64,000 nt of DNA from Romanomermis culicivorax (taxonomy: Eukaryota; Nematoda; Enoplea; Mermithida; Mermithidae), in assembly GCA_963922205.1 (NCBI GenBank), contig CAWUHX010000308.1, positions 327,207 through 391,206 on the forward strand, given 5' to 3'. Numbering within the stretch: position 1 is the stretch's first letter; each line of letters begins with the position of its first letter. Below the pieces are notes generated by a model that worked only from the letters and a program-made list of their open reading frames with translations, was not told where the DNA came from and did no database searches. A program made the translations under genes and the position numbers. Positions 1-11,150 of this stretch are shown here, piece after piece.

Positions 1-600
1 TTTAAATCCTTAAAATTCAAATTTCAGACTTTGAATTCGGAAAACAGTCTTTTACATTTTGATTGTAAACCAAATTTTATCTCTCAGGATCAAATATGAC
101 GTCAGCAAATTTTAAAAAATTTTGGAATTCGAATTTTTTTCGACATTTTAAGATTTAATTTTCAAATTGTTAAAATTTTCAATTTAAAAAGTGCGATTTT
201 AAATCCTTAAAATTTAAATTTCAGACTTTGATTCGGAAAACAGTCTTTTAAATTTTTTTTATAAACCAAATTTTATCTCTCAGGATCAAATATGACGTCA
301 GAAAATTTAAAAAAAAATTTGAAATTTGATTTTTTTTAAATTGTAAGATTTAATTTTCAAATTTTGAATTTAATAATGCGATTTTAAATCCTTAAAATTT
401 AAATTTCAGATTTGGAATTTCGAAAACAGTCTTTTACATTTTGATTGTAAACCAAATTTTATCTCTCAGGATCAAATATGACGTCAGCAAATTTGAAAAA
501 AAAATTGAAATTTGATTTTTTTCAAATTTCAAGATTCAATTTTCAAATTTTGAATACAATAAATGCGATGTCAAATCCTTAAAATTTAAATTTCAGACTA
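1..600. repeat. About 190-bp imperfect tandem repeat, three copies, with TGACGTCA motifs
   Basis: The phrase TCTCTCAGGATCAAATATGA recurs near positions 81, 277 and 463, giving spacings of 196 and 186 bases. Each copy carries ATATGACGTCAG, which contains the palindrome TGACGTCA, the core of a CRE/ATF-type site. Further single copies of ATATGACGTCAGC(A/C)A occur near 838 and 1268, a decayed one (GACTTCAG) near 1103, and ATGACGTCA near 2298. No coding potential is visible. A regulatory role is not shown by the sequence; this may simply be a dispersed repeat. Confidence 0.75.
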
Positions 601-2336
601 TCGAGTTTTTTCATGAATTTTTCATGAATTTTTCATGATACAATATCGAGTTTTTTCATGAGTTTTAGAAAGTAATTTAAAATTGAATTTTGAATGTTTA
701 ATAATTAAATTTTTTAAATTTAAAAATTTTCAATCAAAAGTGTAAATGTAACATTCAAATAAAAATTCATAAATTTTCGAATTTTAAAATTAAAAATCAT
801 GAAATTCTAGGTTTTTTTGGTGAAAAAAATTCTAAATATGACGTCAGCAATTTTAAAAACAGCTTCACAACAAAATAGTTCTTCAAATTATCTCTAGAAA
901 ATTATGTCATTTAAAACAGTTTAATTGTAAAATTTTTGAATTTCAAAAATAAAAATCATCGAAATTCTAAATTTTTTCTAAGAAAAAACTGTCAGCAATT
1001 TAGAAAAAAAAATATTTTAAACTGTTTAATTGCAAAATTTTCCACTTTTAAAAATTAAAAATCTTGAAATTTTAAATTTTCTCAGTAAAAAAGTTGTAAA
1101 TATGACTTCAGCAATGGAAAACATAAATTTACACAAAGTTTCTTGAAAATTTTCTCATTAAAATTCATAGATGTTTTTCGAATAAAAATTCATGCGATAT
1201 TTTTTTTTCAATTTTAGAAATTAAAATTTTCAGAATTTTTAATTTCTTTATAAAAATGTATATAAATATGACGTCAGCCATTGGAAATTTTTTTACAAAT
1301 TTGTTTTTTTAATTACTGTTTAATTACGAAATTTTTTGTACAAAAGTCGAAAAATAGTCATAAACCATACAAAAATCAAACAAAAAAAGAAAATAAAAAC
1401 ACAAAAAAATCAACAGAAAGTAAAAAAAAACAGAAAAACTATAGAAAAAAGAAAAGTAGTCAAAAACAATACAAAAATCGAATAAAAACAAAAAAATCAA
1501 CAAAAAATAAAAGGCACGAAAAAAGTAGAAAAGAAGTAAAAAGCATAAAAATAGTCACAACAATATAAATATCAAATATAAAAGAAAATAAAAATAGAAA
1601 AATCAACAAAAAGTAAAAAACACAGAGAAAAGTATAAAAAATAGAAAAAAGTCACAACGATACAAACATCAGACAAAAAAGGAGAATAAAACAGAGAAAC
1701 ATCAACAAAATGTAAAAAACACGGAAAAAATATAGAAAAAGTATAAAAACAGTCAAAAATCATACAAACATCAAATATGAAAAAAAACAAAAAAAGAAAA
1801 TAAAAACAGAAAAAATCAACAAAAAGTAAAAAAACACGGAAAAAGGTAGAAAAATGGTCAAAAAGCATAAAAACTTCAAACAAGAAAAACAAAAAAAGAA
1901 ATAAACAAAAATCAACAAAAAGTATAACACGGAAAAAGTATAGACAAAGTAGAGAAATAGTCAGAAATCAAATAGAAGAAAACAAAAAAAAACAGAAAAA
2001 TCAACAAAAAGGAAAAAAACGGAAAAAGTAGAAAAATGGTCAAAAACCATAAAAACCTCAAACAAAAAAGCAAAAAAGAAATAAAAACAGAAAAAATTAA
2101 CAAAAAATAAAAAAAACGGAGATAAAGTATAGAAAAAGTAGAAAAATAGTCAAAAATCATACAAACGTCAAATATAAAAAAACAAAAAAAAAGAAAATAA
2201 GAACAGAAAAAATCAAAGAAATTTTTTTTTTGGAATTTAAAAAAATTAAAATTTTCAATTTTTTTCAATTTTGATTTTTTTTAAATTGAAAAAATTATGA
2301 CGTCATTGAGGCTATTTTTAGCACAGACAACCTCAC
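601..2336. repeat. AT-rich unassigned DNA followed by A-rich purine-biased low complexity
   Basis: Positions 601-1330 are AT-rich with scattered motifs of the preceding repeat and no supported gene. From about 1340 to 2210 the plus strand is A-rich with frequent AAAAACAGAAAAATCAACAAAAAG-type words, including phrases such as CAAAAACCATACAAACATC spaced irregularly. On the minus strand this reads as poly-Phe/Leu open frames, which I regard as artefacts. Because the gene next door is on the minus strand and has a donor at 2336, this stretch is probably its next intron. Confidence 0.6.
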
Positions 2337-2704
2337 CTATAAGAAACTTCTCTAATCCAACCGAAAACTTCCATCGGTATACGTAAAGTGACCAATCTAT
2401 CTTCATCGAACGTTGTCGAACGTCGACTACTAACGCGTTTTTTCGACGTTGACGTCGACGAAGCGTGCGTTGACGCGTGCGACGTCGTCGCCGATTTTAA
2501 CGACAAATTGTCGTTGCCGCCGCTCAACAAATCGTCGTCGTCGAAGTAGTCGTGGTCGTCGTTTTTCAAAGCGATTTGCAATTTTTTGGGCGACGACGCC
2601 GTGTTGTAATCGTGAGCGGCGGCGTCGCCGTCGTCGTCGTCGATATTTGACGTTTTTGGCGCCGGCGCCGACGTCGTTGAATCGATTTTCAGGGCGTTCG
2701 ACGG
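2337..2704 (-). CDS. Internal exon of an unrecognised acidic Ser/Thr-rich protein (downstream exon)
   Basis: This exon is bounded by a TTTTTTTAG acceptor at its high end and a GTGAGG donor at 2336. It reads without stops for 122 codons plus two bases, starting in phase 0, which matches the phase-0 end of the exon at 6145-6587. The protein has a Pro/Ala/Thr-rich start, runs of Asp (DDDDGD, DDDD), a Ser/Thr-rich middle, basic SKKR and SSRR patches, and a more ordered end containing RLVTLRIPMEVFGWIREVSY. The acidic and Ser-rich parts look disordered. Codon choice favours GAC, TCG, ACG and GTC, making the exon much more GC-rich than its surroundings. I do not recognise the family. The gene continues to the left beyond the window. 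An overlapping Arg-rich frame on the same strand and a plus-strand frame are shadows of the GTC/GAC repeats. Confidence 0.65.
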
Positions 2705-5700
2705 CTAAAAAAACACACCAGAATTGAACATTTTGACGAAAAAAATTCAAATTTTAAAATTACATTCAAATTTTAAAATTTGTAAAATTCAAAAAAAAAT
2801 CTAATTTACAAAAAATTTGTAAAATTAGGAGAAAATTTTACAAAATTTTTGAAAAAAAAAACAAAAAAAATATAAAATAAACAAGGCAAAAAATAACTGA
2901 ATAAATATAAAAAAGGAAATAAAGCAGAAAAAAGAATGAAGAAAGTATAAAAACTGGCCAAAAGCCATAAAAACAAGAAATAAAAGCGGAATATAAAAAG
3001 AAGAAAACAGAAAAAAGAGCGTAAAAGAACAGAAAAAAGACAAAAAGTAAAAAAAAACGAAATAAAGCGGAAAAAAAGAATAAAGAAACTAGGAAAAATT
3101 GCAAATAAACCACAAAAACAATAAAGAAAGAAAAAATCAAAAAAGCGAAACAAAAAAATCAAAAAACGGAAGAAAATAACGACTAAAAACAGGAACAACA
3201 ATAAAAAATAAACAAAAGGTAAAAAACAGGAAAACAAATAAACCACGGAAACAACAAATAAAGAAATAAGTAAAAATAAAAAAATTATAGCGTGAAAACC
3301 AGAGAAAAGCAATAAAAAATAAACAAAATGTAAAAAAAGGAATTAAGCACAAAGAAAAACGAATGAAGTAGAAAAATAGACAAATAAATCCTTAAAACAA
3401 GAAATAGAGAAAAAGTAAAAACAAAAAATAGAGAAAAAAAGTGATAAACAGAAAGTAGAGCATAAAAAGAAGAAAAACAATGAAATATAAACAAGAACAA
3501 AAAACAGGAAATAAAACAAAAAATAATGAAGAAAATAGAAAAATGAGTAAACCATAAAGACAAGAAAAAAAGAAAAAAGTAAAAAAGAGCGTAAAAACAG
3601 AATAAAAAAATGAACAAAAAGCAAAAAACAAGAAATGAAGCGAAAAAAGAATGAAGAAAGTAGAAAAATGGCCAAAAAAAGTCAAAAAAACAAGGAATGA
3701 AGCAAACATTTCTAAAAAAATTCAGCAAAACAGAAAAAAACAAAACACAAAAAATGAAAGCAGAAAAAAGAAAGAAAAAAGTTCAAAAAAAATAAATAAA
3801 TCATAAAAATAGAAATGAAGAAAAAAGTAAAAAAAGGGAAATAAAGCGTCAAAGCAGAAAAAACAATACAAAAAACAAAAAGTAAACAAAAAATAAAGGT
3901 GAAAAAAGAACAAAGAAGTTACAAAAAGAGCTAAATAAACCATTATAGCAAGAAAGTAAGAAAAAAGTTTAAAAAAAGGAATTAGAGCGCAAACACAGAA
4001 AAAACAATAAAAATAAATAAAAAGCAGAAAACCCAGGGAATAAAGAAAAAATAATGAAAAAAGTAAAAATAGCTGAATAAACCATTAAAGGAAGAAATAA
4101 AGAAAAAAGTAAAAAAAGAGTGAAACAAGAAAATGAAAGTAAAATACAGAGAAAAATGCGAAAAAAACGTTAAAAAACAATAAAAAACAAACAAAAAGTA
4201 AAGTAGACTAAAGAAAGCAGAAAAAAAGCTTAAGAAAAGAGAAAAAACAGTCAAATAAACCATAAAAACTATAAATAAAGAGAAAAATTAAGAGCGAAAA
4301 AAAGTAAAAAACACTATAAAATACAATGTAAAAACAAAAAAAAACAAATGAAACTTAACAAAAAGTAAAGAATAACAGGAAAAAAGCAGAAAAAAAGAAT
4401 GAAGAAGTTAGGAAAATAGGAAAATAGACCATAAGAGCAGGAAATGAATAAAAAAAATAAAAGAACACAAAAATAGAGCTTAAACACAGAAAAACAATAA
4501 AAAATAAACGAAAAGTAAAAAAACAAGAAATAAAGTAGAAAAAAACTAAAACCAGTAAAGAAACAAGCGCGTAAAGCATGGAAATAAACAAAAAACACAA
4601 AAAAGAGCTTAAAAAGCAGAAAAAAACAAGAAAAAAATCAACGAAAAGTAAATAGAAAAAATATAGCAGAAAAAGAATAAAAAACAAAAAACACCGAAAA
4701 AACGAGCCCATAAAGGATAGAAACAAACGAGAAAGTAAAAAAACACAAGAAAAAAAAGTTTAAAAACAGGAAAAAAGAATAAAAAATAAACGAAAAGTAA
4801 AAAATAGCAAAGAAAGCAGAAAAAAGAACGAAGAAAGTATAAAAATAGCCAAATTGACCATAAAAAAATACTAGAAAAATTTAAAAAAAGAAACAAGAGC
4901 AAAACAAAAAAATAAAGTAAACAAAAAAGTATATAGCCTAAAAACAGAGAAAAAACAACAAAGTCGATAAAAATAAAAAAATAAATGAAGCAGAAAACAC
5001 AATGAAGAAAGAAGAAAAAAATCAAATAAGCTATGAAAACAAGAAATAAAGAAAAAATAGCCTGAAAAAAAAACAGAAAAAGAACATTAAAAAACTAACA
5101 ACAGGCGAAAAAACGAGAAATAAAGCAAAAAAAAAACTAGAAAAATAGCTGAATAAATACTAAAAGAAAGAAATAAAGAATAAAGTAAAAAAGACAATAG
5201 AGCCTGAAAAAACAAAAAACGAACATTAAAAAAGCGAAAAAACAGGACATAAAGCAAAAAATAATAAAGAAAAAAGAAAAGTAGCTAAAAAATAATAAAA
5301 AAAGAAAGAAAGAATAAAGTAAAAAAACATAATCGAGCGAAAAAAAACAATAAAAAATAAAAAAGTAAAAAAACAATAAATAAAGCAGAAAAACGAATGA
5401 AAAAGTAGCAAATAGCCAAACGAACAACAAAAACAAGAAATAAAAAAAAATTTAAAGAAAACTAGCGCGTAAAAAACAGAAAAGAAAAATAAAAAATAAA
5501 AAAAACAGGAAATAAAGCAGAAAAACGGTAAAAAAATTTTTTATTTTTTCGTTTTTATTTCTTTTATCTTATTTTTCTCATTATCATTTTGTTCTATTTC
5601 GATGGCCAAAATCAAACAAATAGAAAAAACTGAAAACAACAAGAAAGGAAAAACACAAGAAAAATCAACAAAAAGACAAAAAACACGCAAAAAAGTAAAA

Positions 5701-6144
5701 AAAAGAACAAAAAAGTAGAAAAAAGGTCACAAACCATACCAACATCAAACAAAAAACAAATAAAACCAGGAAAAAATCAACAAAAAGTAAAAAACACGGA
5801 AAAAAGTGGAAAAATAGTCAAAAACCATACAAACATCAACCAAAAAACAAAAAAAAGAAAGTAAAAACATAAAAAAATCAATAAAGAGCAAAAATGCACG
5901 GAAAAAGGTAGAAAAAAAGAAGAAAAGTACAAAAATAGTCAAAAACCATACAAAATTTAAAAAAATAAGTAAAAACATAAAAAGATCAATAAAAAGCGAA
6001 AAAAACGGAAAAAGTAGAAAAAAATAACAAAAAAGTAGAAAAAATACTCAAAAACCAAACAAACATCGAACAAAAAGAGAAAATAAAAACTGAAGAAAAT
6101 TTTTTTTTAAATTTTTTTGTTTTTTTATTTTTTGTTTTTTTTAC
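2705..6144 (-). repeat. 3.4-kb intron filled with A-rich, purine-biased low complexity
   Basis: Between a GTAAAAAAAAC donor and a TTTTTTTAG acceptor lies DNA built almost wholly of words such as AAAAAGAAATAAAGCAGAAAAAA on the plus strand. Recurrent phrases (for example GAATGAAGAAAGTAGAAAAATAG and AACCATAAAAACAAGAAATAAAG) recur at roughly 100-150 base spacing, so it is a decayed tandem array and not random low complexity. The transcript strand is therefore strongly pyrimidine-rich. A decayed copy of the upstream exon's 3' end sits at 5550-5615. Open frames here encode only Phe/Leu/Ser-rich strings. Confidence 0.75.
5550..5615 (-). pseudogene. Decayed duplicate of the 3' edge of the exon at 6145-6587
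   Basis: On the minus strand this piece matches the last part of the exon at 6145-6587, from the codons for ILAIEIEQND through NEKN and into the intron start. It has a deletion of about 15 bases in the middle and several substitutions, and its former donor reads ATAAAA instead of GTAAAA. About 0.5 kb of A-rich repeat separates it from the true exon edge. It looks like a copy of the exon-intron junction carried along when the intron expanded. Confidence 0.75.
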
Positions 6145-6587
6145 CTCATTTTTTTCATTATCCAAAATTGATCCATCATTTTGTTCAATTTCGATAGCCA
6201 AAATCGATTCTTGTATACATTTCGATACGACGGCTTTAATTTGTTTCAAATCGTTATCGTCGTCGGCCGTCGTCGACGTCCCGTCTTCGTCCAATTTTTC
6301 GAACGTCAAAACGTCGGACGTTGTCGTCGTCAATTTCCGCGCCGATGTTCCGCCGACGTCGTCCGTCGTCAACGTCGACGTCGTCGACATTTCTTCGCAA
6401 ACGGCCAACAAACGACGTAAACGTTCGTCGTCGTCGTCGTCATCCGCCGACGACGACGACGGAACGGAAATTTTTTTCTGCGACGTCGACGTCGACGGAT
6501 TTTGATGTTGTTCGCTCATTATGTAAAGTTTTTTCAATTGATTCATATAATATGTACCAACGGGTATATTGAAATTTAATTTTGGCG
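6145..6587 (-). CDS. Internal exon of an unrecognised acidic Ser/Thr-rich protein (upstream exon)
   Basis: A TTTTTTAG acceptor precedes the exon and GTAAAA follows it. The frame is open for its whole 443 bases (two bases completing a codon, then 147 codons) and ends in phase 0, compatible with the exon at 2337-2704. It starts with an ordered-looking stretch (NIPVGTYYMNQLKKLYIMSE), followed by Ser/Thr-rich and acidic sequence (SSSSADDDDDDE), a helical RLRRLLAVCEEM segment, and ends with a helix-like part (LKQIKAVVSKCIQESILAIE). Met codons at 6546 and 6519 could act as starts, but the frame stays open up to the acceptor, so I prefer an internal exon. The family is not recognised. Both edges of this exon are duplicated in the neighbouring repeats (5550-5615 and 7738-7830). 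Confidence 0.65.
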
Positions 6588-6599
6588 CTAAAAAATTAA

Positions 6600-7737
6600 A
6601 ATTTATATTTTAAAAATTTTTTATCCTAAAAATTGCATTTTTCTCTAAAAATTTGTTTTTTTTCCGCTAAAAACTTGCAAATTTTCTGGTAGAAATTTGC
6701 ATTTTTTTTGGCTAAAAATTGCATTTTTCGATAAAAATTTGAACTTTCACCTGAAAAACTACACATTTTCCGCTGAAAATTTGGGCATTTTTTGCTAAAA
6801 ATTCGCATTTTTGGCTAAAAATTGCATTTTTTCCTGAAAATTCTCAGTTTCCGCTGGAAACTTGCATGTTTTTGAGTAAAATTTCCATTTTTGGCTAGAA
6901 ATTTGCTTTTATCCGCTCAAAATTTGCATATTTCGCTAAAAATTCGCATATCTTTCGCCAAAAATTTCCATTTTAGCTGAAAATTTCTATATTTTTGCTA
7001 AAATTTTGAATATTTTAGGGAAAAAAAGTTTTTTTTGTTGAAAATTTGCATTTTTCGCTAAAAATTGCATATTTTTGCACAAAACTTGCGGTTCCCGCTA
7101 AAAATTTGAATTTTTGCTAAAAATTTACATATCTTTTGCCAAAAATTATTCGCTAAAAATTTGAATTTTTTTCTAAAAATTTGCATATTTTTTCGCTGAA
7201 AATAAGCCTTTTTCCATGAAAATTAGCATTTTTCTTTAAAAATAAGAATATGCATTTTTTGGAAATTATTTCTTTTTTGGCTAAAAAATGTACATTTTCC
7301 GCTTAGAATTTGCATTTTTTTGCAAAGATTTCCTATTTTTCGTAAAAATTTTGCATATTTTTTGCTAAGAGTTTACAATTTTCGCAAAAAATTTGGGAAT
7401 TTAGAGCGGAAAAAAAACAAATTTCCAGCCGAAAATATGCAAATTTTTAGTAGAAATACAGATTTTTCGCAAAAAAAATTGGCAAAATTTCATATTTTCG
7501 CTGAAAATTCAAACGTTTTTCCTAAGAAACTGCATTTTTCCCTGAAATTGTACTATTTTTTCCTGAGAACTTACATTTTCCGCTGAAAATTTCCATATTT
7601 TTTGCTAAACATCCCATATTTTTTGCTAAAAATTTGCTTTTTTTAGTGGAAATTTTCATTTTCAGCTAAAAGTTTCCATACATATTTCGCTTAAAATCCA
7701 ATATTTTGGCTAAGAATTTGCGGAATTTTCGCTAAAT
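6600..7737. repeat. R1 array: 20-22 bp degenerate tandem repeat around ATTTGCAT
   Basis: The array consists of dozens of units close to AAAAATTTGCATTTTTCGCT, varying between 18 and 24 bases and with frequent substitutions. A-tracts and T-tracts alternate with about one helical turn between them. The same family fills large parts of the rest of the window. It is bracketed by the 5' edge of the exon at 6145-6587 and a decayed copy of that edge. Short open frames reading NANFQRKMQIFS-like strings are by-products of the repeat. Confidence 0.85.
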
Positions 7738-7830
7738 TTTGTTCTTCGCTCATAATGTAAAGTTTTTTCAATTGATGCATATATAAACGATAAAATTAAT
7801 TTTTAAAATTAATTTCGGCGCTAAAAAAAT
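7738..7830 (-). pseudogene. Decayed duplicate of the 5' edge of the exon at 6145-6587
   Basis: The phrase TTCGCTCATAATGTAAAGTTTTTTCAATTGATGCATAT matches the start of the exon region near 6511-6550, and the match resumes at GGCGCTAAAAAAATTAAG, which corresponds to the acceptor region near 6584. The segment between is rearranged and the frame now has a stop. R1 repeats separate it from the true exon by about 1.1 kb. Confidence 0.75.
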
Positions 7831-8515
7831 TAAGTTTAGAGAAAGACGGAAAAATTTGCATATTTTTTCTTTGAAATTTTCATTTCTCGCTAGAAATTTT
7901 CATACTTTTTTTGGCTAAAAATTGCATTTTTCGCTGAAAATTTGTTTTTTCCGCTAAAAACTAGCAAATTTTCCAGCTAAAATGTGCATTTTTCGCTTTA
8001 AAAAAATTTGTTTTCCGCTGAAAAGTTGCATTTTTTCGCTGAAAATTCGCATAATTTTGGCTAAAAACTTCCATTTTCCGCTAAAAATTTAATATTCTTC
8101 GCTAAATTTGCATTTTTCGCTGGAAAATTTTGAATTTTTCTACTAAAAATTTGCATTTTGAATGAAAATTTAGATGATCTTTGCTGAAAATCGCGATTTG
8201 GCTAAGTATTTGCATATTTTTTGCCTAAGAACCTACATTTTTTCCTGGAAATTGGCATATCATTCGGCTAAAAATTTGCAATTTCCGCTGAGAATTTCTA
8301 TATTCTTGACTGAAAATTTGCAGAAATTCTACCTTTTGCTATAAATTCGTTTTTTTCGCTGAAAAAAAATCGCATTTTCTGCTCAAGATTCCGATATTTC
8401 TGATAAAAATTTGCATTTCTCGCTTAATTTTGCATTTCCCGCTAAAAATTTTGTTATATTTCTTTGGGTAAAAATCTGAAATTTTAGACAAAAATTTGCA
8501 TTTTTAAGCGTCTAA
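7831..8515. repeat. R1 array continued
   Basis: Further degenerate 20-22 bp units of the ATTTGCATTTTTCGCTGAAA type continue here, ending near 8515 where more complex AT-rich sequence begins. No gene is supported in it. Confidence 0.8.
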
Positions 8516-8622
8516 AAACCGTCTTCAAGCTGCAAAAACTCAAACGAATTTACATAAAATTTAAACGAAGAACTAAAAAATGATCAAAAACATCAAGACA
8601 TTAGCCGAAGTGGTTTTTTGGG

Positions 8623-8704
8623 GGCAGTGGCTAGATGGACCCGAGTCCATTTAGCCATTTTGCGAGTTTTGGCTAAATGGACTCGAGTCCATCTAGCGAC
8701 TGCC
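8623..8704. repeat. Near-perfect inverted repeat (35-bp arms, 12-base loop)
   Basis: The left arm (8623-8657) and right arm (8670-8704) are reverse complements with only two mismatches. Each arm contains a smaller palindrome of the form GACTCGAGTC. The sequence is GC-richer than its surroundings and unlike any other repeat in the window. It could form a long hairpin in RNA or a cruciform in DNA, and may be a fragment of a miniature inverted-repeat element or a small-RNA precursor. Nothing in the sequence decides between these. Confidence 0.85.
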
Positions 8705-9222
8705 GTTTTTTGGGCTTTTTGCTACTCGCTTTTTCGAGATCTGCTTAATGATTTTTCGGACAGCAATTGTTTTCAAAATTTCGACGAAAACATGTTGAGA
8801 CAAAACGTATTTCTCAAGAATTGAATGCAAGACTTTCGAATTTATAAAAAAAAGAATCGCAAATTTATTGAAATTTTGAGCTTAGACGAATAGCGGTTTT
8901 TTCTATTTATCGACATTTTTCAAAAATCTTCCGTTTTTTTGAATTGTTCAAATTTACGAACGACATTTTTTGGGTGATTTCAAGAAGCGTTTTATAGTTT
9001 TTTGAAGTTTTAACTGTAAATTTAAATTTCGAAAAAATGCAAAAAAACAACATTAAAAAAAATGCTCAAGAAAATCCGAAATTCTGAAAAATTGGTTTTT
9101 CGCCAGCCCCATTTTGAAGGAAATTTGCTAGAATGAACGCCCAAAATTTTTTTTCTCGATAGGTGGCCATCGATCACGGAAATTTTTTCCACATTTTTCA
9201 AAACTTTTTTCCTAGAATAAAA
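8705..9222. other. Non-repetitive AT-rich stretch without a supported gene
   Basis: This part is not one of the tandem arrays and has higher complexity than its surroundings. I see no long open frame with convincing splice sites. A minus-strand frame of 94 codons spans 9022-9306 but looks no better than chance. Confidence 0.4.
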
Positions 9223-9360
9223 ATGATTCCGCGATTTCATGTCGACGTACAGTACACACTGAGTATTGATAATCCTGTCGAGCAAATATTCAAACATGTG
9301 AGTCAATTCCTAAAAATTGACAAAACATATGAAGTGATAAAAATGACTACTCGAATCTAA
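9223..9360 (+). CDS. Possible small exon or orphan ORF, unrecognised
   Basis: An ATG at 9223 opens a 45-codon frame ending in TAA at 9358-9360. Its composition (MIPRFHVDVQYTLSIDNPVE and onward) is that of an ordinary soluble protein and unlike the repeat-derived frames nearby. A TTTTTTTCCTAG acceptor-like site lies about 13 bases upstream and a CAT|GTGAGT donor-like site lies within it at about 9298, so it could be a first exon, a last exon or chance. I do not recognise it. The sequence on either side is AT-rich or repetitive. Confidence 0.25.
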   Translation: MIPRFHVDVQYTLSIDNPVEQIFKHVSQFLKIDKTYEVIKMTTRI

Positions 9361-9369
9361 CATTCCAAA

Positions 9370-11150
9370 AAATCTGTACAATTTACAAAAGTTTGCAGAA
9401 TTCTAAAAATTCGAAATAGTTGTAGAATTTGTAAAATGCAGAAAATTTTATGAAATTCAGAATTGGTTGTAAAATTTAGAAAAGTTTGTAAAATCTGCAG
9501 AATTTAGAAAAGTTTGCAGAATTCAAAAAATTCGAAATAGTTGCAAAATTTGTAAAATGTAGAAAATTTTATGAAATTCAGAATTGGTTGTAAAATTTAG
9601 AAAAGTTTCTAAAATATGTACAATTTAGAAAAGTTGATAAAATTCTGAAAATTTGAAGAGGTTTGTAAAATTTGTGAGACTTATAAAAGTTTGCAGAATT
9701 CTAAAAATTTGAAAAAGTCCTTAATTGGAAAATTGAGAAAATTCTCTAAAACTCAGAAAAGTTTGTAAAATTTGTAAGATTTAGAAAAGTTTGAAAAATT
9801 CTAAAAATTAGAAATAGTTGTAGAATTTGTAAAATGCAGAAAATTTTATGAAATTCAGAATTGGTTGTAAAATTTAGAAAAGTTTGTAAAATCTGCAGAA
9901 TTTAGAAAAGTTTGCAGAATTCTAAAAATTCGAAATAGTTGCAAAATTTGTAAAATGTAGAAAATTTTATGAAATTCAGAATTGGTTGTAAAATTTAGAA
10001 AAGTTTGTAAAATCTGCAGAATTTAGAAAAGTTTGCAGAATTCAAAAAATTCGAAATAGTCGTAGAATTTGTAAAATGCAGAAAATTTTATGAAATTCAG
10101 AATTGGTTGTAAAATTTAGAAAAGTTTCTAAAATATGTACAATTTAGAAAAGTTGATAAAATTCTGAAAATTTGAAGAGGTTTGTAAAATTTGTAAGACT
10201 TATAAAAGTTTGCAGAATTCTAAAAATTTGAAAAAGTCCTTAATTGGAAAATTGAGAAAATTCTATAAAATTCAGAAAAGTTTGTAAAATTTGTAAGATT
10301 TAGAATTGTTTGAAAAATTCTTAAAATTAGAAAAAGTTGTAAAATTTGTAAAACGTTGAACATTTTTTAGAATTTAGAGAAGTTTGTAAAATTTTTAAAA
10401 TTTAGAAGTTTGTAAAATTGTAAAAATTTGAAAAAGTTAAAAAACTTACAAAATTCAGAAAAGTCTGTAAGATTTAGAAAACTTTAGAAAATTTAAAAAA
10501 TTTTGTGAATTCTGTAAAATTCTAAAAATTCGGAAAAATTGAAAAGTTTGTAAAATTTGTAAAATTTAGAAAATTCATCATATTCCGATAACGTATAACA
10601 GAATAATAAAGCGATAGTTTGTAAAAACTTGTAAAATTCATGAAATTTATAAAAGTTTCTAAAACCTGCAAAATTTAGAAGAGATTGTAAAACTTTAAGA
10701 ATTTTAAAATTTTTGTAAAATTTACAAAAGTTTGTAAAATTTATAAAATGTATAAGATTTCGAAAACCTTGTAAAATTCTGAAAATTTGAAAAAGTTTGT
10801 AAAATTCTAAAAATTTGAAAAGTTTGTATAATTTAGAAAAATTGGTAAAATTGTTAAAATTTAAAAATGTTTGTAAAATTTGGAGAATTTTAAAAATTTT
10901 GTAAAATGCAGACAAGTTTCTAAAAATTTGTAAAATTTATGAAAGTTAGAAAAGTTTCTAAAATCTGTAAAATTTAGAAAAGCTTGTAAGGTTTAGAAAA
11001 ATAAATAAATTGTGTAAGATTTGGAAAAGCTTGTAAAATTCTTAAAATTTCAAAAAAGTTTGTAAAATTTAGAAAAAATTGTATAATTTAGAAAATTTGG
11101 TAAAATTCTCAAAATTTAAAAAAGTTGGTAAAATTCATAAAATTTTTGTT
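9370..11150. repeat. R2 array: about 10-bp periodic GTAAAATTT/GAAAAGTTT repeats with higher-order units
   Basis: The basic texture alternates GTAAAATTTA and GAAAAGTTT words, giving A-tracts about every 9-11 bases. Superimposed on it are 121-base units (the phrase AATTGGTTGTAAAATTTAG at 9461, 9582, 9859, 9980 and 10101) and a 519-base duplication that copies the whole 9.4-9.9 kb block to 9.9-10.4 kb. Beyond about 10.4 kb the array is more degenerate. Minus-strand open frames here are repeat-derived. Confidence 0.85.

Noticed and set aside
2449-2727. Arg-rich plus-strand frame and Arg-rich minus-strand frame opposite the acidic exon
   Set aside because: Both are shadows of the GAC/GTC-rich codons of the exon at 2337-2704, whose own frame is supported by splice phases.
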